NCBI GenBank assembly: GCA_015064245.1 | Contig: SVSQ01000004.1 | Span: forward strand, 1 to 50,694 | Reading direction: 5' to 3' | DNA: 50,694 bases | DNA from: Oscillospiraceae bacterium | Lineage (GTDB): Bacteria; Bacillota; Clostridia; Oscillospirales; CAG-272 | Shown: one piece after another, positions 43,044 through 49,942 of the stretch | How the letters are laid out: every line of letters begins with the position of its first letter | How positions within the stretch are numbered: the stretch's first letter is position 1 | Made by a program: the position numbers and the translations under genes | Notes under the pieces: generated by a model | The model's database searches: none | Told to the model about the DNA's origin: nothing | Seen by the model: the letters and a program-made list of their open reading frames with translations, nothing else

Positions 43044-43814
43044 AGGGGGGATTTTTTAAATTTTTTATTTATAGGTGCGTTAGAATTTGATTTTTGTTTG
43101 TATAAGACGTATATTTTGATTAAACTTTATAATTTCTTTTTCTACGTTCGTTTTTCTTCCTTCTTTCGAGAAAGAAAGAAGAAAAATGAACCAAAAAGAA
43201 GAAAGAAAGCCCGTGGTAGATTTTTTACGGCACATTGAAAACACGCTCGCATAAGCAGGCTCGCGGTTTTTCGCACATAAAATACTGCCGAGTTGCTACC
43301 GCAACTACCTAAAGCATCAAATCAAGCGAAAACCAGAATAAACATCCCGAAAATGCGAGTGTTTTACGAGCATTTTTGTCGAAATGACCGCATGAGCATC
43401 CTTTTTCACAACCCAAAATTCGCTCGTGCTTTTGAGCGAATTTTCTGAATATGATCGCACAGCATTCGAAGAATGCATAGTTTCATTTTTGCTTTCTTTG
43501 GGCATTCGAAGAATGCATAATTTCATTTCCTTTTTCTTCGGAAAGAAAAAGAGAAAGAAAGTAACGAATAAAAAAGAAAGTCTAAATTATTCACAAAATA
43601 TCCGTCTTAATAAAATTTGCAATTAAAAGCCCCGCGTGTACCGCACCGTAAAACACCAATCTATCCATCAATTTTTTATTTATTATAACACACATTTATT
43701 GTATTTTCAAGGTACAAATTACAATAAAAATAGGACGATTTACAATTTTTTCGGAAATAAAAAAACTTTGCCAAAATTTTTTTATGAATTTTATATAAAA
43801 ATTCACTTTACCTA
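43044..43814. other. Repeat-rich, AT-rich non-coding stretch (about 770 bp)
   Basis: No credible gene. About 43146-43175 is a purine/pyrimidine mirror (CTTCCTTCTTTCGAGAAAG and onward) that can fold on itself; similar A/G-rich runs recur near 43525-43580. Two tandem palindromic units lie at 43462-43530. The block ATTTATAGGTGCG at about 43067-43079 matches the reverse complement of the end of dispersed repeat B and may be a degenerate third copy. The last 150 bp are strongly AT-rich and lead into the ylxM promoter. Confidence 0.55.
43462..43530 (+). repeat. Two tandem 40-bp units with a GCATTC-GAA-GAATGC palindrome
   Basis: The block beginning GCATTCGAAGAATGCATA and ending in TTTCATTT occurs at 43462 and again at 43502, an exact 40-bp period. 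Each unit has a 6-bp palindromic stem with a 3-nt loop. Confidence 0.8.
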
Positions 43815-43843
43815 TTGACAAATACGATAATTTGTGGTATACT
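43815..43843 (+). promoter_or_regulatory. Promoter of the ylxM-ffh operon
   Basis: TTGACA (43815-43820), 17-bp spacer, TATACT (43838-43843). Confidence 0.88.
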
Positions 43844-43845
43844 CT

Positions 43846-43864
43846 GTAAAGTGATTTACTTTAC
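43846..43864. promoter_or_regulatory. Perfect palindrome at the ylxM transcription start
   Basis: GTAAAGT-GATTT-ACTTTAC, 7-bp arms with a 5-nt centre, overlaps the expected +1 region 2 bp after the -10 box. It is placed like a repressor operator; the binder is unknown (YlxM autoregulation is one guess). Confidence 0.5.
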
Positions 43865-43888
43865 ACTGTATTCCGAGGGGGCAAACGT

Positions 43889-44206
43889 ATGAATATCGAT
43901 ATGGTTCGTCTTTATGATATATACGCGCCCTTGCTCAACGAACGCCAGCGCGAGATCCTTTCACTTTATTATAATGAGGATGAATCGCTTTCGGAGATCT
44001 CCGAAAACGTCGGAATAACCCGTCAGGGAGTTAGGGACTGTATAGTAAAATCAGAGGCTTTGCTTTGTGAGTTCGAGGCTGCTCTCAGGCTCAGAGAGAA
44101 GGCGCTTAAATTTGACAGTATGATAAACGCTCTGAAAGCAGAAGCGGAAGCCAAAGGCGCGGATAAGTCGCTCCTTGATAAAATATCCGCCCTGAAAGAC
44201 CTTTAA
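43889..44206 (+). CDS. ylxM: YlxM/UPF0122 family putative DNA-binding protein
   Basis: A 105-residue protein with a sigma70 region 4-like HTH (LLNERQREILSLYYNEDESL, then SEISENVGITRQGVRDCI). The family is almost always found directly before ffh in Bacillota and is thought to modulate the signal recognition particle pathway; in streptococci it affects SRP activity. Length and the C-terminal coiled-coil-like helix are normal. GAGGGGG precedes the ATG. The gap to ffh is 24 bp. Confidence 0.92.
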   Translation: MNIDMVRLYDIYAPLLNERQREILSLYYNEDESLSEISENVGITRQGVRDCIVKSEALLCEFEAALRLREKALKFDSMINALKAEAEAKGADKSLLDKISALKDL

Positions 44207-44230
44207 TTTACAGAAAGGACGGTACATTCT

Positions 44231-45577
44231 TTGTTCCAGAGTTTAACCGACAAGCTTTCGGAAGCTTTTAAAAAATTCCGAAACAAAGGCAAGCTTACCG
44301 AAGCCGACGTCAAAGCCGGTATGCGTGAGATCAAGCTTGCGTTGCTTGAAGCGGACGTCAACTTCAAGGTCGTCCGTGATTTTATCAAAACGGTTACTGA
44401 GCGCGCAGTAGGCAGCGAGGTCCTTGAGAGCCTTATGCCGGCGCAGCAGATAGTAAAGATCGTAAACGAAGAGCTGACCGCTCTCATGGGCGGATCGAAT
44501 TCCAAGCTTACTATCGCCCCAAAGCCGCCAACAGTCGTTATGATGTGCGGTCTGCAGGGTTCGGGTAAAACGACACATACGGGTAAGCTGGCTCTTATGT
44601 ATAAAAAACAGGGAAAGCATCCTCTTATGGTAGCCTGCGACGTTTACCGTCCAGCTGCTATCACACAGCTTAAGACCCTGGGCGAGCAGATAGATGTTCC
44701 CGTATTCGCTATGGGCGATAAGATATCCCCCGTAGAGATCGCAAAGGCGGCTATCGAGCACGCAAGGAAGAACGGAAACGATATGGTGTTCCTCGATACA
44801 GCGGGACGTCTTCAGATCGACGAGGTCCTGATGGATGAGCTGAAGAACATCAAGGAGGCGGTCGAGCCTACGGAGATCCTGCTGGTAGTCAACTCGATGA
44901 TCGGTCAGGAGTCCGTAAATGTCTCCGAGACCTTCAATAATCTTCTCGACATCACAGGCGTGATCCTGACGATGCTGGACGGCGATACCCGAGGCGGCGC
45001 GGCGCTTTCAATACGTTGCGTAACAGGTAAGCCCATCAAATTCGTCGGTACGGGTGAGAAGATGGACGCTATCGAGCCCTTCCATCCCGACAGAATGGCG
45101 TCAAGAATACTCGGAATGGGCGACATTCTCTCGCTTATCGAAAAGGCGGAGCAGGCGTTCGACCAGAAAAAAGCGGAGGAGATGGAGAAGAAGCTCCGCG
45201 AATCCTCGTTCACCCTTGAAGATTACCTCGAGCAGTTCAAGCAGGTAAAGGAGATGGGCTCTATGGATCAGCTCATGGGTATGCTACCGGGAGTGAAGCC
45301 GTCGCAGCTCAAGGACGCAAAGATCGATCCTAAGCAGATCGACAGAATGGAAGCGATAATCCTCTCGATGACCAAAAAGGAAAGAGTTAATCCGGCAATC
45401 CTGAACGGTTCAAGAAAAAAGCGTATAGCCGCGGGAAGCGGTACGTCCGTGGAAGAGGTCAACAAGCTGCTCAACCAGTTCAACCAGGTCAACAAGCTTA
45501 TGAAGCAGATGGCAAGCGGAAAGATGAACGGTATGCTTGGCGGTATGTTCGGCAAAAAAGGCAAGATGCCTTTCTGA
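44231..45577 (+). CDS. ffh: Signal recognition particle protein Ffh
   Basis: A 448-residue SRP GTPase that binds 4.5S/SRP RNA and signal peptides and docks with FtsY. The N domain is followed by the G domain: P-loop GLQGSGKTTHTGKLA, DVYRPAAITQL, DTAGRLQID, and the guanine-specificity region LTMLDGDTRGGAALS, where Met replaces the usual Lys of TKLD. The C-terminal Met-rich M domain has MDQLMGMLPG and MKQMASGKMNGMLGGMFG. The start is TTG 44231, with AAAGGAC about 11 nt upstream, and MFQSLTDKLSEAF fits the family N-terminus. Second gene of the ylxM-ffh-rpsP-khpA block. Confidence 0.97.
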   Translation: MFQSLTDKLSEAFKKFRNKGKLTEADVKAGMREIKLALLEADVNFKVVRDFIKTVTERAVGSEVLESLMPAQQIVKIVNEELTALMGGSNSKLTIAPKPPTVVMMCGLQGSGKTTHTGKLALMYKKQGKHPLMVACDVYRPAAITQLKTLGEQIDVPVFAMGDKISPVEIAKAAIEHARKNGNDMVFLDTAGRLQIDEVLMDELKNIKEAVEPTEILLVVNSMIGQESVNVSETFNNLLDITGVILTMLDGDTRGGAALSIRCVTGKPIKFVGTGEKMDAIEPFHPDRMASRILGMGDILSLIEKAEQAFDQKKAEEMEKKLRESSFTLEDYLEQFKQVKEMGSMDQLMGMLPGVKPSQLKDAKIDPKQIDRMEAIILSMTKKERVNPAILNGSRKKRIAAGSGTSVEEVNKLLNQFNQVNKLMKQMASGKMNGMLGGMFGKKGKMPF

Positions 45578-45655
45578 TAAAAAGTTAAAAACGGCGAATG
45601 CCTTTTTATAAAAACAAAAATAAAAATATAAATAAAAATTTTGGAGGAAATCAAA

Positions 45656-45895
45656 ATGGTTAAGATCAGACTTAAGAGAATGGGCGCAAAGAAGGCTCCC
45701 TTTTACCGCGTAGTAGTAGCAGACTCCCGTTACCCCCGTGACGGTAGATTCATCGAGGAGATCGGTACTTACGATCCCACAGTTGAGCCCGCTGCTATCA
45801 AGATCGACGCTGAAAAGGCAACAAAGTGGATCGCTAACGGCGCTCAGCCCACAGAAACAGTTAAGTCACTTCTCAAAAAGTGCAGCATCGGCTAA
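45656..45895 (+). CDS. rpsP: 30S ribosomal protein S16
   Basis: A 79-residue ribosomal protein. It starts [20 protein letters not shown] and has [20 protein letters not shown], the full S16 signature, with normal length. GGAGGA (45643-45648) lies 7 nt before ATG 45656. It binds 16S rRNA and assists 30S assembly. The 78-bp gap after ffh is AT-rich and holds no obvious terminator. khpA follows at 18 bp. Confidence 0.98.
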   Translation: MVKIRLKRMGAKKAPFYRVVVADSRYPRDGRFIEEIGTYDPTVEPAAIKIDAEKATKWIANGAQPTETVKSLLKKCSIG

Positions 45896-45913
45896 TTTAG
45901 CAGAGGTCCGCGC

Positions 45914-46189
45914 GTGATAGAACTCAAGGAAGTACTGAAAGAGATCGTTTCTCCGATAGTTTCCCAGCCCGAAAAGGTCATCATTATCGAAGAGGTTTCA
46001 GGAAGAGACGTTCTTCTGAAGCTCAACGTTGCTCCTGAGGATATGGGTAAGGTCATCGGACGTCACGGAAAGATCGCAAAGGCGATAAGAACAGTTATGA
46101 AGGCGGCTGCTACGGCGGCTAACCTTCACGTCAGAGTTGACATTCTCGACTACGACGAGCTGAACGAAAACGCTCCCGAAGAGGAGTAA
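45914..46189 (+). CDS. khpA: KH-domain RNA-binding protein KhpA (YlqC)
   Basis: A 91-residue protein with one KH domain. The GxxG-type loop is VIGRHGKIAKAIRTVM, preceded by VAPEDMGK, as in KhpA/YlqC, which pairs with KhpB in Bacillota to bind small RNAs and influence cell division and elongation. The start is GTG 45914 with AGAGG 7 nt upstream. The C-terminus is acidic (ENAPEEE). Last gene of the transcript. In many Bacillota rimM and trmD follow at this place, but here a terminator does. Confidence 0.93.
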   Translation: MIELKEVLKEIVSPIVSQPEKVIIIEEVSGRDVLLKLNVAPEDMGKVIGRHGKIAKAIRTVMKAAATAANLHVRVDILDYDELNENAPEEE

Positions 46190-46200
46190 TTCAACAAACA

Positions 46201-46240
46201 AAGAGAGAACCTGCCGTTATTTTCGGCAGGTTCTCTTTTT
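46201..46240 (+). terminator. Intrinsic terminator after khpA
   Basis: A 13-bp stem AGAGAACCTGCCG/CGGCAGGTTCTCT (46204-46216 with 46224-46236) followed by T5. Confidence 0.92.
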
Positions 46241-46282
46241 AGCGTTTTACAGTAAGCATCTGACAGGGCGAAGCGTATCCTA

Positions 46283-47272
46283 TCAGATACGGTCGCTATC
46301 TACCGGAGTGAGGAAGATATTTTTGAATTCGGAGGCGGTCTTGCACTGCGGAAGAGTCCACATTACTTTGGCAACGACGGCTTCGGTGGTCATATCGTAA
46401 GCCTCAGGGATCTCATATTTCTGCTTGATGCGTAAGCCCACTTGGTAAACCGACATATCGCTTCCCTCGTGGGGGACCTGGGTAGTGATTACGATACGTA
46501 CTCCGCGGCTGATAAGATGCTCGATCTTTTCGGCGAATTCGTCGTTATCGTAGTAGGGGAGCCCGCCGACGCCGAAGCTTTCAATGATGACCGCGTGGTA
46601 GCGTTCGGCGACGAAATCAAATATCTCCGCGCTCATGCCGGGAATAAGCTTGATAACGATGACCGAGGGATCGATCTCATCGCAAAAGCGAACGGGACCG
46701 TCTATCCGCTGACGGATATATAATTTTACCGCGCCGCGTCTGATGAAGCCGATCTCTGGATAGTCGATGCTGGAAAAGGCGTTAAAGCTCTTGGTGCGCG
46801 TCTTTTGCGCGCGGGTGGCGGCGATTATCTTGCCGTCGAAGACGATATGGATACCGCAGGCGTCGTCATGGGCGGCGTACAGAAAAGCGTCGGCAAGGTT
46901 TTCGCGGGCGTCGGTGTCACGGCTTTCGATAGGCAGCTGCGCGCCGGTAAGAACCACGGGCTTTGAGCTGTTTTGTATCAGATAGTGAAGCATAGAGGAG
47001 GCATAAGCCATGGTATCAGTGCCGTGGGTGATGACGAAGCCGTCGTACTCTCCGTAGACCTTTCGGATGTAACGGGCGATATTCAGCCAGTATTCGGGCT
47101 TCATATTTGTGCTGTCGAGACTGTATAGTTGAACGGCTGATACGCGGCAGATCTGCGCGATCTCGGGGACGTGGGAAAGCAAACGGTCGGACGCGATGGC
47201 GGGGCTCAAGCCGTTTTCGCTCTGCGCGGAAGCGATAGTTCCGCCGGTCGTGATGAGAAGAATGTGTTTCAT
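46283..47272 (-). CDS. ansA: Type I (cytoplasmic) L-asparaginase
   Basis: A 329-residue amidohydrolase converting asparagine to aspartate and ammonia. The two asparaginase signatures are present: LITTGGTIAS with the nucleophilic Thr near the N-terminus, and GFVITHGTDTMAYAS with the second Thr/Asp pair and the downstream Lys in ATRAQKTRTKS. There is no signal peptide, so it is cytoplasmic. Length fits AnsA. GAGGAGC precedes the ATG by 5 nt. It is monocistronic with its own promoter, divergent from the aromatic operon. Confidence 0.93.
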   Translation of the reverse strand: MKHILLITTGGTIASAQSENGLSPAIASDRLLSHVPEIAQICRVSAVQLYSLDSTNMKPEYWLNIARYIRKVYGEYDGFVITHGTDTMAYASSMLHYLIQNSSKPVVLTGAQLPIESRDTDARENLADAFLYAAHDDACGIHIVFDGKIIAATRAQKTRTKSFNAFSSIDYPEIGFIRRGAVKLYIRQRIDGPVRFCDEIDPSVIVIKLIPGMSAEIFDFVAERYHAVIIESFGVGGLPYYDNDEFAEKIEHLISRGVRIVITTQVPHEGSDMSVYQVGLRIKQKYEIPEAYDMTTEAVVAKVMWTLPQCKTASEFKNIFLTPVDSDRI

Positions 47273-47316
47273 TTGTGCTCCTCGCTGAATTTGCGGTTAT
47301 TTTTTTGCTCTGGACA

Positions 47317-47345
47317 AGTATAACATAACTTGCAGAAAAAGTCAA
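47317..47345 (-). promoter_or_regulatory. Promoter of the asparaginase gene
   Basis: Minus-strand TTGACT (47340-47345), 17-bp spacer, TATACT (47317-47322). A small hairpin GGCAA/TTGCC lies just upstream (47368-47383). Confidence 0.82.
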
Positions 47346-47461
47346 CATTATTGTGGGAAAGGCGCGGCAAGTTTCGTTGCCGATAACCGTACGATAAGCA
47401 TATCTTTCCCCCATCCTGCATTTTTTTTCGTAATCCCACGAAAAAAATTTCATAAAACCTA

Positions 47462-47490
47462 TTGACAAAACCGAAAATCGGGAGTATACT
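47462..47490 (+). promoter_or_regulatory. Promoter of the aromatic amino acid operon
   Basis: TTGACA (47462-47467), 17-bp spacer, TATACT (47485-47490), about 33 bp before the leader peptide start. Confidence 0.88.
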
Positions 47491-47523
47491 ATATAACAGA
47501 AAATTCACTAAGGAGGCGTAGTC

Positions 47524-47601
47524 ATGTTTGTAAACAAGTTTTATTACTTTTATTTTTTTAACATGGACTGCCCGACTTTTGTGAAGAACGAAAAGCGATA
47601 A
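47524..47601 (+). CDS. Phe/Tyr-rich leader peptide of the aroF-pheA-aroB operon
   Basis: A 25-codon open frame with a strong AAGGAGG 7 nt before ATG 47524. The peptide begins MFVNKFYYFYFFN: eight of its first 12 residues are Phe or Tyr, with seven in a row (codons 6-12). It ends with DCPTFVKNEKR and TAA 47599-47601. Such runs are the mark of attenuation peptides where ribosome stalling at scarce aminoacyl-tRNA controls transcription. The operon downstream makes chorismate and prephenate-derived phenylalanine, which fits the sensed residues. The codons just after the run cover the first arm of the competing hairpin. Confidence 0.9.
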   Translation: MFVNKFYYFYFFNMDCPTFVKNEKR

Positions 47602-47677
47602 GTTTTTCGGAAACAAAAAACGGACAGTCCGCATCGGCGTGCTTTACAGCATATCGAACAGCGGGCTTTTTATTTTT
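47565..47677 (+). promoter_or_regulatory. Transcription attenuator (antiterminator/terminator switch) before aroF
   Basis: Arm 1 GGACTGCCCG (47565-47574) can pair with CGGACAGTCC (47621-47630; one mismatch) to form an antiterminator. The overlapping AGTCCGC (47626-47632) can instead pair with GCGGGCT (47661-47667), enclosing an inner TGCT/AGCA hairpin, and a T-rich run follows (47667-47677), forming the terminator. The two are mutually exclusive. A ribosome stalled on Phe/Tyr codons leaves arm 1 free; a ribosome reaching the stop covers it. Pairings were made by eye. Confidence 0.82.
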
Positions 47678-47703
47678 CACAAAGAGAATCGAGGTACAGA
47701 ACA

Positions 47704-48732
47704 ATGCAAATGAATTTTAACAGAAAGCTTCCTATCCCTATGGACGTAAAGATGGAATATCCCGTAACCGAGAGCATGGAGCAGATAAAGAATGAAAGGG
47801 ATAAAGCGATCAGATCAGTATTTGAGGGAAGTCTTGATAAATTTATACTCGTTATCGGACCGTGTTCCGCAGACCACCGCGAGCCTGTTTTAGAATACAT
47901 TTCCAGACTTAAAAGAGTTGAGGAGCAGGTTTCGGACAAGATCATAATCATTCCCCGTATCTATACAAATAAACCGAGAACTACGGGGCAGGGCTACAAG
48001 GGTATGCTCCATCAGCCGGATCCCGAGGCAAAGCCGGATATGTATAAGGGAATCGTCGCTATCAGAGAGCTTCACCTGTCGGCGTTGCGCGATTACGGAT
48101 TTTCCTGCGCTGATGAGATGCTCTATCCCGAAAACTACCGTTATCTCTCCGACCTGCTTTCCTACGTTGCAGTAGGCGCCCGTTCGGTAGAGAACCAGCA
48201 GCACAGACTGGTCGCAAGCGGCGTGGAAGCTCCCGTTGGTATGAAGAACCCCACGGGCGGAGATATGAGCGTTATGATGAACTCTATCGTGGCGGCTCAG
48301 TCCAGCCATACCTTCATCTACCGCGGCTGGGAGGTGACCAGCGAAGGCAACCCCTACGCTCACGCGATCCTCAGAGGCTACCTCGATTACTCGGGCAGAA
48401 GTATTTCAAATTACCATTACGAGGATCTGCTGTATGTAAAGGATCTTTACGAAAAATCCAATCTCGTGAATCCCTCTGTCATCGTGGATACCAACCATAA
48501 TAACTCAGGAAAGAAATACCTTGAGCAGGTGCGTATTGCAAAAGACATCGTTCACAGCCGCAACCAGAACCCCGACATCAAGCGTCTTGTAAAGGGCTTG
48601 ATGATCGAGAGCTACATCGAGGACGGAGCTTGCAAGGCTGAGGAGCACATTTTCGGAAAATCCATCACAGATCCTTGCCTCGGTTGGGAAAAGACGGAAA
48701 GATTGATTTTGGATATAGCGGATAAACTTTGA
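47704..48732 (+). CDS. aroF: 3-deoxy-7-phosphoheptulonate synthase (class I, AroG/F type)
   Basis: A 342-residue DAHP synthase joining phosphoenolpyruvate and erythrose 4-phosphate, the first step of the shikimate pathway. AroG-type motifs: VIGPCSADHREP, PRTTGQGYKGM, GARSVENQQHRLVASG, PVGMKNPTGGDMS, DTNHNNSGKKY and ESYIEDGA with the metal-binding Cys, His, Glu and Asp set, ending in GKSITDPCLGWE. Start ATG 47704 has GAGG 9 nt upstream. It follows the attenuator and precedes pheA. Whether the enzyme is also feedback inhibited by Phe or Tyr cannot be read here. Confidence 0.96.
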   Translation: MQMNFNRKLPIPMDVKMEYPVTESMEQIKNERDKAIRSVFEGSLDKFILVIGPCSADHREPVLEYISRLKRVEEQVSDKIIIIPRIYTNKPRTTGQGYKGMLHQPDPEAKPDMYKGIVAIRELHLSALRDYGFSCADEMLYPENYRYLSDLLSYVAVGARSVENQQHRLVASGVEAPVGMKNPTGGDMSVMMNSIVAAQSSHTFIYRGWEVTSEGNPYAHAILRGYLDYSGRSISNYHYEDLLYVKDLYEKSNLVNPSVIVDTNHNNSGKKYLEQVRIAKDIVHSRNQNPDIKRLVKGLMIESYIEDGACKAEEHIFGKSITDPCLGWEKTERLILDIADKL

Positions 48733-48839
48733 TTTAAGGAACGCCTTGTGTTCCTTTTGAGCAGTAGAGCATGGCTCTGATCCGCATAAGGCAAAACGAC
48801 ACAAAACGCTATTTGGCGTAAAAAGGAATGGTCATAGAA

Positions 48840-49928
48840 ATGTCAAATAAACTTGAAGAAGCAAGAATGATAATAAACGAAGTGGACGCGCAGATGGCGG
48901 AGCTGTTCGTAAAACGTATGAGAGCCGCAGAGATGGTCTGCGAGCACAAGATGGAGTACGGATTGCCGATCCTCGATCAGAAGAGAGAGGATGCGGTCAT
49001 CGAAAGAAATTCGGCGCTGGTAGAGGACAACGTCCTGAAAGAGTACTATATCGACTATCTGAAGCATCTTATGTCGGTATCCCGCGCCTATCAGTACCGC
49101 CTGCAAAGCGGATTGAAGGTGGCGTACAGCGGAGTTGAGGGCGCGTTCGCGCATATCGCCGCGGGCAGGATATTTCCCGAGGGCAACCGAGTCTCGTACA
49201 GCGATTTCAAGGCGGCTTACGATTCGGTGGTAAAAGGTGAGAGCGACGTAGCGGTGCTTCCTATCGAAAACAGCTACGCAGGCGAGGTCGGGCAGACTAT
49301 CGATCTCCTTTTCTCAGGGGGGCTGTTCATCAACGGTATCTATGAGCTGGAGATACATCAGAATCTCCTTGGCTTACCGGACGCTACAGTCGATGATATA
49401 AAGAAGGTTACCAGCCATCCGCAGGCTCTCAGCCAATGCCACGATTATATAAAATTGCGCGGCTTTGAAGCCGAGGAATCGACGAACACTGCCCTTGCCG
49501 CAAAGACGGTAGCCGAGATGAAGGACAGATCTCTCGGAGCCATCGCAAGCGTTGAGACGGCTGAGATATACGGACTCAAGGTCATCGAAGCAAACATCAA
49601 TAAGAGCGGAGAGAATACCACACGCTTCGCGGTCCTCTCAAAGGTGAAGGCGTCGTCCCCTTCGCTTTCGAGCACGGTAATGATGTTCACCGTCAAGCAC
49701 GAGGCGGGATCGCTGGCAAACGCCATCGGCATTATCGGAAAGTACGGCTACAATATGACGGCGCTCCGCTCAAGACCGATGAAAAAGCATTCCTGGCAGT
49801 ATTACTTCTACGTAGAGATAGACGGCACCACCGATACAGAAAACGGCGTAAAAATGCTTGAGGAGCTGAATAAGGTATGCGACTGCCTCAAGGTTGCAGG
49901 CACGTTCGCTCCGCATACAGAGATATAA
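48840..49928 (+). CDS. pheA: Bifunctional chorismate mutase / prephenate dehydratase (P-protein)
   Basis: A 362-residue enzyme. Residues 1-~90 are an AroQ-type chorismate mutase (KLEEARMIINEVDAQMAELFVKR, then ILDQKREDAVIERN). Residues ~95-275 are prephenate dehydratase: VAYSGVEGAFAHIAA, VLPIENSYAGEVGQT, HPQALSQC and the N-T-T-R-F motif. Residues ~280-362 are an ACT domain (KHEAGSLANAIGIIGKYGYNMTALRSRPMK), the usual Phe feedback site, with RSRP in place of ESRP. ATG 48840 gives the normal mutase N-terminus; ATG 48828 is only 1 nt from AAAAGGA. The gap from aroF is 107 bp; the one to aroB is 14 bp. Confidence 0.96.
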   Translation: MSNKLEEARMIINEVDAQMAELFVKRMRAAEMVCEHKMEYGLPILDQKREDAVIERNSALVEDNVLKEYYIDYLKHLMSVSRAYQYRLQSGLKVAYSGVEGAFAHIAAGRIFPEGNRVSYSDFKAAYDSVVKGESDVAVLPIENSYAGEVGQTIDLLFSGGLFINGIYELEIHQNLLGLPDATVDDIKKVTSHPQALSQCHDYIKLRGFEAEESTNTALAAKTVAEMKDRSLGAIASVETAEIYGLKVIEANINKSGENTTRFAVLSKVKASSPSLSSTVMMFTVKHEAGSLANAIGIIGKYGYNMTALRSRPMKKHSWQYYFYVEIDGTTDTENGVKMLEELNKVCDCLKVAGTFAPHTEI

Positions 49929-49942
49929 GGGGCTATAATAAA

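Noticed and set aside
43317-43526. Small minus-strand open frame in the repeat region
   Set aside because: Its N-terminal part is made only by translating the tandem 40-bp repeat; there is no ribosome binding site.
43462-43530. CRISPR-like array
   Set aside because: Only two units, with a 40-bp period that includes no distinct spacer; no cas genes nearby.
37155-47490. Shared AAACCG motif right after several -35 boxes (37155, 47462, and AAACCG near 26550)
   Set aside because: Three short matches in AT-rich promoters with different downstream sequences could be chance; no common function of the genes.
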